In this document: piece after piece, positions 1-6,625 of the stretch | Layout of the letters: every line of letters starts with the position of its first letter | Position numbering within the stretch: position 1 is the first letter of the stretch | Source: Clostridiales bacterium | GTDB lineage: Bacteria > Bacillota > Clostridia > Peptostreptococcales > Anaerovoracaceae | NCBI GenBank assembly: GCA_009778945.1 | Contig: WRFF01000032.1 | Span: forward strand, 1 to 13,369 | Direction: 5' to 3' | Length of the DNA: 13,369 bases | Translations under genes and position numbers: made by a program | The notes under the pieces: generated by a model | Databases searched by the model: none | Told to the model about the DNA's origin: nothing | Seen by the model: the letters and a program-made list of their open reading frames with translations, nothing else

Positions 1-892
1 ATTGCTCCACGCCATCCTTTGTCACGCTGGTAAAATAGAGATTCTGATTCGTCGAGCTCAAGTCGAAAGAGTGGGCCTGGCCAGGATAGGTCGACGTTAC
101 CGATCCAGTATAAGTGCCGTTCGTTCCTGCCGGTGTTGCTGCCCGCTGATAGGCGATAAGGCCGCTGTCCAGATAAATGCTCCACTGCGAGACACTCACG
201 ACCGTCACCACGTAGGTGGAGAAATGCTCTACTTCAAAAGAAACTCCCGTGTCGGTCACGGCGACCGGCGTCGGCAGGCTTTCGGGCGCCTGCGCCGGGT
301 CTGCGGGGACATACACCAGTCCCAGGTCGTCGGCCTCAAGGCCGTCGGGCAGATCGGGCATGTCTATACTGACGGTCAGCGGATTGTCGGCGTCGGGCTC
401 GAACTTCGTCCCATCGGCGCAGTATGCCGTGATGTCGTAAGCGCAAAGCACATCGCCGTCCACCGTAGACGGATCAACCGGATACGCGACGGCGTATCCG
501 CCAGCGGGCAGTTCGCCGCTGACGTGTATCGTATGTTCTGTGGTAAGCGTGGTCAGCGTGTCGTCGCTGTAGACGGATGCGGTAAACTCTTGCTGCGACA
601 GGCTGTCCGAAGCAGCCGCGCCTGTGTCTTGTTCGGCAGAGTTGCCGGGGATGGGGTCTGTCTGCGCGGCGTCCTGATTCGATGCAGCCGCGCCAGCGTC
701 AGCTGGCGTCACATCCGATGCGCCGTCTGCTCCCTGTCCGGTCAATACGAAAGTATCACCGGCAGCATCCTCCGCATAAGCCTGTGTCTGCAAAACACCA
801 TATCCGAGCGCAAAGATCGTTACAACGCTTAGCGTCAGCGCCAACAATCGTTTCGCCGTCCTTCTGAACGTTTTTCTCCTAAGGCGTCCCAT
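1..892 (-). CDS. Secreted surface protein, N-terminal part (cut by window edge)
   Basis: The gene starts at ATG 892 and runs off the left edge, giving 297 residues with no stop. Residues 1-15 are strongly basic (many R and K), followed by a hydrophobic stretch (about 16-34) and an AYA site at 38-40, a typical type I signal peptide with cleavage before E41. Residues 41-100 are a low-complexity linker rich in A, D, S, T and Q. Residues about 101-231 form a beta-rich module ending in FEVEHFSTYVV, a pattern I associate with large clostridial wall proteins. A second region starts around 232. A ribosome binding site (AGGGAG) lies 7 bases before the ATG. The next gene upstream is a class B sortase, so this is a plausible sortase substrate, but the sorting signal would lie outside the window. 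It could be an adhesin or repeat protein. Secretion is well supported and the exact role unknown. Confidence 0.85.
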   Translation of the reverse strand, partial: MGRLRRKTFRRTAKRLLALTLSVVTIFALGYGVLQTQAYAEDAAGDTFVLTGQGADGASDVTPADAGAAASNQDAAQTDPIPGNSAEQDTGAAASDSLSQQEFTASVYSDDTLTTLTTEHTIHVSGELPAGGYAVAYPVDPSTVDGDVLCAYDITAYCADGTKFEPDADNPLTVSIDMPDLPDGLEADDLGLVYVPADPAQAPESLPTPVAVTDTGVSFEVEHFSTYVVTVVSVSQWSIYLDSGLIAYQRAATPAGTNGTYTGSVTSTYPGQAHSFDLSSTNQNLYFTSVTKDGVEQ

Positions 893-971
893 TAAAAGTC
901 TCCCTGAAAAACTCCCATTTCTCCCATTTCTTTTCACACAATAAAGCGCCTTCTATATAGATTTCAACCTA

Positions 972-999
972 TATATAATACATAATATACCACAAACAA
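972..999 (-). promoter_or_regulatory. Possible promoter of the surface protein gene
   Basis: On the minus strand TTGTTT (999-994) is followed after 16 bases by TATATA (977-972), in a very AT-rich block about 80 bases before the surface protein ATG. The same block contains TGGTATATT, which resembles an extended -10 element. The match is modest and AT-rich DNA gives such matches by chance. Confidence 0.3.
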
Positions 1000-1173
1000 C
1001 ATTTAAAACATTCGCGCTGAATTAACATTACATTGATTTATTACGCTTCTTTGTTTACATTTGTCATTAATAATAGTGTACCACAAACAGCAGATTTTAC
1101 TGCCTGCCGCCGCCACAAAATAGACGTACAGCCTGATTTTCCGTGATAAGAAGCGTTTTTTCTCTATGGGTAG

Positions 1174-1195
1174 CCTCCTCCTATTAATTAGTATA
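1174..1195 (-). promoter_or_regulatory. Strong orphan ribosome binding site with a -10-like box just upstream
   Basis: The minus strand reads AGGAGGAGG at 1182-1174, near-perfect complementarity to the 16S rRNA tail, but no ATG, GTG or TTG follows at a usable distance. The first in-frame codon at good spacing is ATA (1167-1165), which opens a 54-codon frame to a TAA at 1003. TATACT (1195-1190) just upstream resembles a -10 box. GGGTA (minus 1198-1194) and TACCC (minus 1172-1168) flank the site as short complementary arms and could pair around it. Confidence 0.35.
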
Positions 1196-1254
1196 CCCTC
1201 AAATACTCTTTCTGAAACATTATTTTACAAGGAAAATTTGATTAACGGTGAATT

Positions 1255-2085
1255 TTATGCGGAGGGCTGATTCTCGAGTACGCCGACGAGCACAAGGCGC
1301 CCGTTTTTCTGTGTGTATTCGCAGGTCGAGAGCAGGATGAGCTTGTCGCCGAAAACCGGCGCCGCCGCGTCGTTTTTAATCTCCAGCTTTGCTTTCGTCT
1401 GCGCCATATAGGTATCAAAAGTCTGCTCATCAGGAAAGTTTGAAACATTCCAATACTTGAATTCGGTCGGCAGGCCGGTGTCGACCGGCGTGCGGTAGAG
1501 ACCGTAGATACGGTAGACATAGCGGCCCTGCAGTGTATCGAGGATCACCGTGGTCGCCTTCATGAAGTTTTCCGGTTTCGTCAGGTCTTCGAGATGCCCG
1601 AACATCGCGCCGGTCTTCATATGATGGCCGTAGACGGTCACGACATCGCTCGGCGGCGTCGCCGCCACATCGCTGAGTTCGGACAGGAAGATTGAGCCGT
1701 TCATGGAGTATTTCTTTTGAAAATCCTTGTCGATATAGTAGTTCTGATTTTTCAGCGTCTGCATCACAGGATAATCGATGTTGGTGCCCGGCACGGTCAG
1801 CCACGCGGCGAAATCCGGATTCTCGGATTTTAGTTTTTCATAATACGGCAGCCTGGCTTTAAAAGATGAGGGATCGGTCGGGTCTTTCGTGTTCGTCTGC
1901 GCGGCGACCGGCGGACGCAGCGAATTAAAATCGCTCTCCGCCTCGTGGTTCGCCCAATAGTAGCTGATGAGCTGATACGCGCTCACCGCGGCTACGGCGG
2001 CGCAAAGGAAAATCAGGACGAAAGTCAGTTTGCCGCCCCGTTTTCGCTTTGCCGTCTTGTTTTCCTGTTTTGCCGTAGTCATCAT
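1255..2085 (-). CDS. srtB: Class B sortase
   Basis: This is a membrane-bound cysteine transpeptidase that cuts a C-terminal sorting signal on exported proteins and links them to the cell wall. From ATG 2085 it has 276 residues: a basic N-terminus, one membrane segment (about 19-40), a linker, then the sortase fold facing outward. The catalytic triad is visible: H154 in VYGHHM, C255 in LSTCEY and R263 in NGRLVLVG. The NPDFAAWLTVPGT region (89-101) and the YPVMQ and GSIFL motifs are class B hallmarks, and the length fits. A GTG at 2121 would add 12 residues but has no ribosome binding site. ATG 2085 (or the adjacent ATG 2082) follows GGGGA at about 10 bases. The gene downstream on the same strand is a secreted surface protein, a likely client. 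It is not a pilin-type class C sortase by motif and lacks that class's C-terminal membrane segment. Confidence 0.93.
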   Translation of the reverse strand: MMTTAKQENKTAKRKRGGKLTFVLIFLCAAVAAVSAYQLISYYWANHEAESDFNSLRPPVAAQTNTKDPTDPSSFKARLPYYEKLKSENPDFAAWLTVPGTNIDYPVMQTLKNQNYYIDKDFQKKYSMNGSIFLSELSDVAATPPSDVVTVYGHHMKTGAMFGHLEDLTKPENFMKATTVILDTLQGRYVYRIYGLYRTPVDTGLPTEFKYWNVSNFPDEQTFDTYMAQTKAKLEIKNDAAAPVFGDKLILLSTCEYTQKNGRLVLVGVLENQPSA

Positions 2086-2112
2086 CGTTTTCCGTTCCCC
2101 GTATTCTTTTAT

Positions 2113-2132
2113 TACATACACTCAAGTATGTA
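2113..2132. repeat. Inverted repeat upstream of the sortase gene
   Basis: TACATAC (2113-2119) and GTATGTA (2126-2132) are perfect 7-base inverted arms around a 6-base spacer. The element lies 28-47 bases before the preferred sortase start, where a repressor site would act. No protein can be assigned to it. Confidence 0.45.
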
Positions 2133-2149
2133 TAGAGTATGGGGGGTCA

Positions 2150-2201
2150 TTTTTTTGAAAGGAAATCCTTTCGTCTTGTTTATTCATTGCACTGCTGCAA
2201 T
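2150..2201. repeat. Two further short inverted repeats between mtnA and the sortase gene
   Basis: GAAAGGA and TCCTTTC form a near-continuous 16-base palindrome just after a run of seven T on the plus strand (about 2157-2172). ATTGCA (2186-2191) and TGCAAT (2196-2201) form a 6-base inverted repeat with a 4-base loop. Neither has a proper T run on its 3' side in the minus-strand direction, so I do not call them terminators of mtnA. Confidence 0.35.
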
Positions 2202-2236
2202 TATTATTTTACACCTTATACCTGCATCATAGCTGC

Positions 2237-2265
2237 AAAACCGGCTGTCGTGGGTTTCTACAGCC
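2237..2265 (-). terminator. Weak terminator-like hairpin overlapping the mtnA stop codon
   Basis: On the minus strand GGCTGT and ACAGCC are perfect 6-base arms (between 2265 and 2243) with an 11-base loop, followed by GG and a run of only four T. The stem includes the mtnA TAG codon (2260-2258). The short stem, long loop and short T run make it a weak candidate. Confidence 0.3.
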
Positions 2266-3322
2266 CAAGGCCGGAGATGGATTGGGTATAGGGCGGGCGC
2301 AGAACGCCGTGCTCTGTGACGATGGCTGTAATGAGGTCGGCGGGCGTCACATCGAAAGCGGGGTTGTAGGCGGAGACGCCTTCGGGCGCCATACGCCGTT
2401 CGTACCACATCTCCGTGACCTCTTCAGGCTTTCGCTGTTCGATCGGGATGTCGGCCCCCGAGGCCGCTTTCATATCGATCGTCGAGGTCGGCGCGCAGAT
2501 ATAGAACGGGACCCCGTAGCGTTTCGCCGCGAGTGCGAGCAGTTGCGTGCCGATCTTGTTCGCGGAATCCCCGTTCGCCGCAACGCGGTCGCAGCCCGTG
2601 AAGACCGCGTTCACCGCGCCGGTCTCAAGGAGCGAGGCGCTCATATTGTCGCAGAGCACCGTCGGGCGCATCCCCGCTTCGGAGAGTTCAAACGCAGTGA
2701 GGCGCGCGCCTTGCAGGAGCGGCCTCGTCTCGTCGCAGTAGATCCGGAAACCATAATCGCGTTCATGCCCGAGATACATGACGGCTGTCGCGGTGCCGTA
2801 CTCAACCGTCGCGAGGCGCCCCGCGTTGCAGTGCGTGAGCAGGCCGTCGCCTTTCCTGACTAAAGTCAGCGCGTTCTCGCCGATCGCCTTGCAGACCGCG
2901 ATATCCTCTTCGCGGATCTTTTTCGCTTCTTCAAGCAGCAGCGCCTTGGCCCGCGCCACCGCTTCGCCGCGGTGGGCGGCCGTCACGCCGCGCATCCGGT
3001 CGAGCGCCCAGAAGAGATTGACCGCCGTCGGGCGCGAGCTTGCGAGATAGTCCGCCGCTTCATTGAAACGCTTTTCAAAAACGGAATAATCCTCCGTTTC
3101 GATGTCCCGCGCCGCAAGCGCCATCGCGAGCGCCGCCGTCACGCCGATTGCGGGCGCGCCGCGCACGCGAAGCGTGTGAAGAGCTTCCCAGATGTCCTCC
3201 TGTTTGGAAAGGCGCAGCAGTTTCTTTTCGTTCGGCAGCAACGTCTGATCGACGAGGACAAGCTCGCCCGCCGCCTCGTCCAACGCGATGGTCGGAAAAG
3301 CTTCCGCGCTAAATGAGCCCAT
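2258..3322 (-). CDS. mtnA: S-methyl-5-thioribose-1-phosphate isomerase
   Basis: This cytoplasmic enzyme converts 5-methylthioribose 1-phosphate to 5-methylthioribulose 1-phosphate in salvage of methylthioadenosine, and related 5-deoxyribose phosphates in some bacteria. The protein has 354 residues, the usual family length. The motifs run in order: RGAPAIG (54-60), NLFWALDRM (102-110), LTHCNAG with catalytic C165, CDETRP (196-201), CDNMSA (224-229), GCDRVAANGD with catalytic D245, NKIGT (255-259) and YNPAFDVTP (319-327). These separate it from eIF2B and from ribose-1,5-bisphosphate isomerase relatives. Its ATG lies inside the end of dapA with a 14-base overlap, and AAGGAA within the dapA coding sequence serves as its ribosome binding site, so the two are translationally coupled. 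No mtnK, mtnB or aldolase partner is in the window, so whether the organism runs full methionine salvage or a deoxyribose shunt is open. Confidence 0.93.
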   Translation of the reverse strand: MGSFSAEAFPTIALDEAAGELVLVDQTLLPNEKKLLRLSKQEDIWEALHTLRVRGAPAIGVTAALAMALAARDIETEDYSVFEKRFNEAADYLASSRPTAVNLFWALDRMRGVTAAHRGEAVARAKALLLEEAKKIREEDIAVCKAIGENALTLVRKGDGLLTHCNAGRLATVEYGTATAVMYLGHERDYGFRIYCDETRPLLQGARLTAFELSEAGMRPTVLCDNMSASLLETGAVNAVFTGCDRVAANGDSANKIGTQLLALAAKRYGVPFYICAPTSTIDMKAASGADIPIEQRKPEEVTEMWYERRMAPEGVSAYNPAFDVTPADLITAIVTEHGVLRPPYTQSISGLGL

Positions 3323-4187
3323 ATTCCTTCATTTCTTTTTCAAGCCGCTTGTAATTCGCCTCTTCCATTTGGCAGAGCGGCATCCGGTATTCGTACGCGC
3401 ATTTGCCCATCATATGCAGCGCCGCCTTCACGGGCACCGGGTTGACTTCGCAGAACAGCGCGTCGATCAGGTGCTTCGCGCGCAGTTGGATCGCCGCCGC
3501 CTTTTTCACGTCGCCCGCGAGATAGCTCGCCGCCATCTCGTGCGTGTCCTTCGGCGCGACGTTCGCGAGCACCGAAATGACGCCTTTGCCGCCGACGCTC
3601 ATAAGCGGGATAATCATATCGTCGTTGCCCGAGTACAGGTCAAAACCTTCCGGCGCGCGCCGCGCGATTTCGACAACCTGCGAGATGTCGCCGCTCGCTT
3701 CCTTGATGCCGACGATGTTCGGCACTTTCGCAAGCTCTTCCACGACGTCCGGCGCGATGTTCATGCCGGTGCGGCCCGGAACCGAATACAGCAGGATCGG
3801 CAGGTCTGTCGCCTCCGCCATCGCCGTGAAATGCGCGATCAGCCCTTTTTTCGTCGCCTTGTTGTAGTAGGGGGTCACATGCAGCAATGCGTCCGCGCCC
3901 GCTTTTGTCGCGCCTTTTGTGAGCTCGACGCCGTGCGCCGTAAAGTTGCTGCCGACGCCCGCGAGCACCGGGATGCGCCCCGCGATTTTCTCTACCGTGA
4001 ACCGGATTGTGTCGATCTGTTCCTCGTCCGTCAGCGTGGACGCCTCGCCGGACGTACCGCAGATCACGATCGCGTCCGTCCCCTCGGCCACCTGCCATTC
4101 AAGCAGGCCCGCGAGCGTATCGTAGTCCACCGCCCCATCCTTGAACGGCGTGACGAGCGCTACGCCGGATCCCTCAAATACTGCCAT
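3309..4187 (-). CDS. dapA: 4-hydroxy-tetrahydrodipicolinate synthase
   Basis: This class I aldolase condenses pyruvate with aspartate semialdehyde, the first committed step to diaminopimelate and lysine. The 292-residue length is standard. Key residues match the family with an offset of one from E. coli: T45 and S46 in CGTSGE, Y108 in VTPYYNK, Y134 in LLYSVPG, R139 in PGRTG and Schiff-base K162 in IKEASGD. VNPVPVK (248-254) is also typical. The presence of the tyrosine pair and R139 favours true DapA over sialic acid or keto-deoxy sugar aldolases of the same fold. A ribosome binding site (AAAGGA, 8 bases before ATG) supports the start. It overlaps mtnA by 14 bases, an unusual partner, and no other lysine gene is nearby. 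Confidence 0.92.
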   Translation of the reverse strand: MAVFEGSGVALVTPFKDGAVDYDTLAGLLEWQVAEGTDAIVICGTSGEASTLTDEEQIDTIRFTVEKIAGRIPVLAGVGSNFTAHGVELTKGATKAGADALLHVTPYYNKATKKGLIAHFTAMAEATDLPILLYSVPGRTGMNIAPDVVEELAKVPNIVGIKEASGDISQVVEIARRAPEGFDLYSGNDDMIIPLMSVGGKGVISVLANVAPKDTHEMAASYLAGDVKKAAAIQLRAKHLIDALFCEVNPVPVKAALHMMGKCAYEYRMPLCQMEEANYKRLEKEMKEYGLI

Positions 4188-4252
4188 TTCCCATATCCTT
4201 TCTGTCTGTTTCTACCGAATTCAATGGTTGCGATTGTCGGTACCTATAAAAA

Positions 4253-4274
4253 AGTATAATGAATTATTGTATCA
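4253..4274 (-). promoter_or_regulatory. Possible promoter of dapA-mtnA
   Basis: The minus strand carries TGATACAAT (4274-4266), a good extended -10 element, and TATACT (4258-4253) 13 bases from a TTGTGA. Either would give a leader of about 60-75 bases before dapA. No convincing -35 box is present. The flanking short palindrome CTGTTTCACAG (4279-4289) could be a protein site or part of a weak stem. Confidence 0.4.
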
Positions 4275-4299
4275 CAACTGTTTCACAGCCGTTCATCTT

Positions 4300-5526
4300 T
4301 TAAACAGATAGCATGCGGTCTTCCATCACCGAGCCGTCTTTAATGACCAGCGCGATATTCATTGTCGCCGAGATATCGGTCAACGGATCTCCGTCAACCA
4401 CAACCACATCCGCATATTTCCCCGGCTCGATTGTTCCGAATTCCTTTTCCGTCCCGAGGCACTCCGCGGCGTAGCGGGTTGCGCCGAGAAGGGCGTTTTT
4501 CGGGGATACGCCTGCGTCAACCAAATTCTGCATTTCCTGGTGCGCGCTCCGTCCGAACATAACGTCCGGAGCCCCGGAATCGGTTCCGACAACAATACGG
4601 ACGCCGGCGTCAGATATATCCTTCACGATTTTTTTCACCATGGCGTAGCGTTTGTACTCCACGTCCTTGGGCTCCTGTTTTGTGAGCTCGAAAGCTTTTG
4701 TGCCTGTCAGGGTAGGAGCGACAAAAGTGCCTTTTTTGACCATCATAGGTATCATGTCTTCGGGTACGTCGGTGGGCGATCCGCCGAACGTGAAAATATG
4801 TTCCACACTTTCCGCGCCGCACGAAACGGCGAAATAGGCATCGGTCGGACGCTCACAATGTATGGTGACGCGTTTGCCGTGCAGATGGGCTTCATCAACA
4901 ATAGCTGCGATGACTTCATTGCTGAGCCTGGGTACTGTCGCAGGATAGTCCCATATATTAAGTTCACACATCATGGTCTTGATATAATTGATACCGTAAC
5001 CGGCGATCTCCCGGACCGCCGCTCTTGCTTCCTCGGGCGTTTTGACGTAACGCCCCGCTTTTGCGCAGGTTTCCGGATCGTTCCGCCAAATCGTACCGGC
5101 CGGATGCCCGTTATGGGCCTGGATTTGCGGCCCATGATAATAGAGTCTCGGCCCGCGCAGTTTCCCTTCAGCGATTTTCCGGCTTGCCTCCTGAATATCC
5201 GGGAAATAGTCGCCTGCGCTGCGCAGCGTTGTAACGCCCCAGCGCAGCGCGGATTCCCTTGCATCCGAATAATCCACGGAAAACGCCGCCCCGCCGAATG
5301 TCGGCCAATTGGGACGCAATTCAACCGTACCTCCCGCGTGTACATGCGTGTCGATAAAACCGGGCAGGATCGTTTTGCCCTTCAGATCGATGATTTTCGT
5401 TCCCCCGGGGATCTCGACGCCGGCGCCCGCAGCCTTTATTTTATTTCCTTCAATCAGCACGGCCGCGGATTTCACGGGCGCGCTTCCGGTTCCGTCAAAC
5501 AATACACCGTTTATTAAAGCTAACAT
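4300..5526 (-). CDS. Amidohydrolase, imidazolonepropionase/prolidase-like (COG1228 type)
   Basis: This is a metal-dependent hydrolase of the amidohydrolase superfamily with 408 residues, probably cytoplasmic because no signal peptide is visible. A small beta-sandwich formed from both ends (about 1-55 and 365-405) encloses a TIM barrel. The binuclear metal site is complete: H61 and H63 in IDTHVHAG, K183 in YIKTMM (the lysine usually carboxylated), H223 in TIHCE, H243 in SVEHIF and D316 in VGTDSGAPD. Known relatives include imidazolonepropionase, Xaa-Pro or Xaa-Arg dipeptidases and mycotoxin amidases, so the substrate is probably a cyclic or linear amide and is not predictable here. The start follows an excellent AAGGAGG site 7 bases upstream. 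It lies 33 bases after an ACMSD-type gene, so the two are almost certainly one operon. It is paralogous to the gene starting at 12351. Confidence 0.88.
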   Translation of the reverse strand: MLALINGVLFDGTGSAPVKSAAVLIEGNKIKAAGAGVEIPGGTKIIDLKGKTILPGFIDTHVHAGGTVELRPNWPTFGGAAFSVDYSDARESALRWGVTTLRSAGDYFPDIQEASRKIAEGKLRGPRLYYHGPQIQAHNGHPAGTIWRNDPETCAKAGRYVKTPEEARAAVREIAGYGINYIKTMMCELNIWDYPATVPRLSNEVIAAIVDEAHLHGKRVTIHCERPTDAYFAVSCGAESVEHIFTFGGSPTDVPEDMIPMMVKKGTFVAPTLTGTKAFELTKQEPKDVEYKRYAMVKKIVKDISDAGVRIVVGTDSGAPDVMFGRSAHQEMQNLVDAGVSPKNALLGATRYAAECLGTEKEFGTIEPGKYADVVVVDGDPLTDISATMNIALVIKDGSVMEDRMLSV

Positions 5527-5559
5527 TTGAAATCCTCCTTTTTGATTACATCAGATAGA

Positions 5560-6510
5560 TTAAAGGTGAAACAGCCTTTCGGCGTTTTCGTGGGCAATCT
5601 TATGCTTATCGGATTCATTTAGCGGGAGCTGATTCAAAAAGTCCACGGCCGCTTTCAAACTGCCGAACGGATAGTCCGATGAAAAAAGTATATGATCCAC
5701 GCCGACTTGTTCCGCCAGGCAATTGAAAACCGCATTGTAATTGAAGCCGCCGATCGTATAATAAATATTCTTTTTCAGGTATTCGTCAACCGGATGTTTC
5801 AGCTTCGTTGCTTCCTGCGGCATCACGTGCCGGAATCTTTGGAAAAAGAACGGGGCGCCTTCTCCGAGATGTCCTATCACGATTTTCAAATCCGGACATT
5901 GATCGAAAACGCCGCCGAGAATCATCCGAAAAACATGGACGGTCGTTTCGATATGCCACCCCAAAGCGCCGCGCGAAAATTTATCGGCCACCGCATCCGG
6001 CCACGGGCCGGCGTAATAATTGTCGACAACCGCTTTCGGCGGCCGGCACGGATGCAAATAGACCGGCAGGTCCAATGCTTCGATTGCCTTTAACATCGGG
6101 AGAAACTCCGGATTGTCAAGATATTTGTCACCGATCCTTCCGTTTATGCACACGCCGACAAACGGCGTTTTCTTTGTCTCGCGCAAAGTCCCGATCGCAT
6201 CCTGCGGCGAAATGGTCGGAATGGCCATAAAAGCCCGAAATCTTTCAGGATTTTTTTCGATTGCTTGAGCGACATACTCGTTGACTTTTGCGGAAACGCG
6301 GACGGCGTCATTTTTGCCGAGTTGTTCAATGCCCGGGCTGCTCAGGGAGACAATCTGCATCGCCACGCCCGCCTCATCTATTTGGGCTACGCGCAAAGGC
6401 CCTACGTCGCATATCTTATCGAATATGGCGGCTTCGTCGTCATTTTTTGTCTTAAATTCCGCAACATAATCCGGCGTTGAAAAATGTTCTTCTACTCCGA
6501 TAAATTTCAT
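5560..6510 (-). CDS. Amidohydrolase family 2 (ACMSD / hydroxybenzoate decarboxylase type)
   Basis: This 316-residue TIM-barrel protein belongs to the Amidohydrolase_2 family (PF04909). The E-x-H metal motif is E7-E8-H9 (VEEHF), followed by H153 in YLHPCRPP, H214 in IGHLGEGAPFF and D279 in FSSDYPFGS. The ExH form and the GHxGExxPF signature match gamma-resorcylate and 5-carboxyvanillate decarboxylases more than hydrolases of the family. It probably decarboxylates or hydrolyses a small ring acid or derivative. A GTG at 6537 would add nine residues, but family members begin close to this VEEHF motif, so ATG 6510 is preferred. The AAAGGA site then sits 14 bases upstream, rather far. It is first in an operon with the imidazolonepropionase-like hydrolase 33 bases downstream. 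The substrate is unknown. Confidence 0.88.
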   Translation of the reverse strand: MKFIGVEEHFSTPDYVAEFKTKNDDEAAIFDKICDVGPLRVAQIDEAGVAMQIVSLSSPGIEQLGKNDAVRVSAKVNEYVAQAIEKNPERFRAFMAIPTISPQDAIGTLRETKKTPFVGVCINGRIGDKYLDNPEFLPMLKAIEALDLPVYLHPCRPPKAVVDNYYAGPWPDAVADKFSRGALGWHIETTVHVFRMILGGVFDQCPDLKIVIGHLGEGAPFFFQRFRHVMPQEATKLKHPVDEYLKKNIYYTIGGFNYNAVFNCLAEQVGVDHILFSSDYPFGSLKAAVDFLNQLPLNESDKHKIAHENAERLFHL

Positions 6511-6587
6511 AATTTTGCACCATATCCTTTCTGACACAAATCTTTCATGGAAAATTATTTCTGTTACCTGTTATGAATAATAAATTA

Positions 6588-6593
6588 ATTATA
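6588..6593 (-). promoter_or_regulatory. Possible -10 box for the amidohydrolase operon
   Basis: A perfect TATAAT lies on the minus strand in the 115-base AT-rich gap after the TagO/WecA-type gene, about 80 bases before the ATG at 6510. No good -35 box precedes it, because the upstream DNA is very GC-rich. That GC-rich stretch (about 6599-6622) has GCCC and GGGC arms followed by an AT-rich run and could also act as a weak terminator for the preceding gene. Confidence 0.3.
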
Positions 6594-6625
6594 AGCCCAT
6601 GCCGCGGGCGCGGACGCGCGAAATT

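Larger units (their letters stand above)
893..1254. other. AT-rich gap between sortase and surface protein genes
   Basis: This 362-base stretch has no ordinary gene. It is far more AT-rich than its neighbours. It holds an 11-base direct repeat (TACCACAAACA at 988-998 and 1079-1089), a tandem 9-base repeat (CTCCCATTT at 912-920 and 921-929), and a very strong ribosome binding site on the minus strand at 1174-1182 that lacks a normal start codon. Promoter-like sequences for the surface protein are listed separately. No clear rho-independent terminator follows the sortase stop codon, so read-through from the sortase into the surface protein gene is possible. Confidence 0.7.

Noticed and set aside
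2..832. Long open frame on the plus strand opposite the surface protein
   Set aside because: The minus-strand frame has a signal peptide, a ribosome binding site and a recognisable module. The plus frame is rich in C, R and G with no family likeness.
893..1254. Riboswitch or tRNA in the large gap
   Set aside because: I could find no cloverleaf, T-box or known riboswitch core motif there; the region is mostly AT-rich single-copy sequence.
2150..2172. T run next to a GAAAGGA/TCCTTTC palindrome as a terminator
   Set aside because: The T run is on the 5' side of the stem on the plus strand and becomes an A run after it on the minus strand, so it terminates neither direction.
3288..4259. Long plus-strand open frame opposite dapA
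   Set aside because: It is an arginine- and histidine-rich mirror of dapA, whose catalytic residues are all in the minus frame.
4540..5517. Long plus-strand open frame opposite the first amidohydrolase
   Set aside because: The minus frame has the full metal-binding motif set; the plus frame has no motif and no ribosome binding site.
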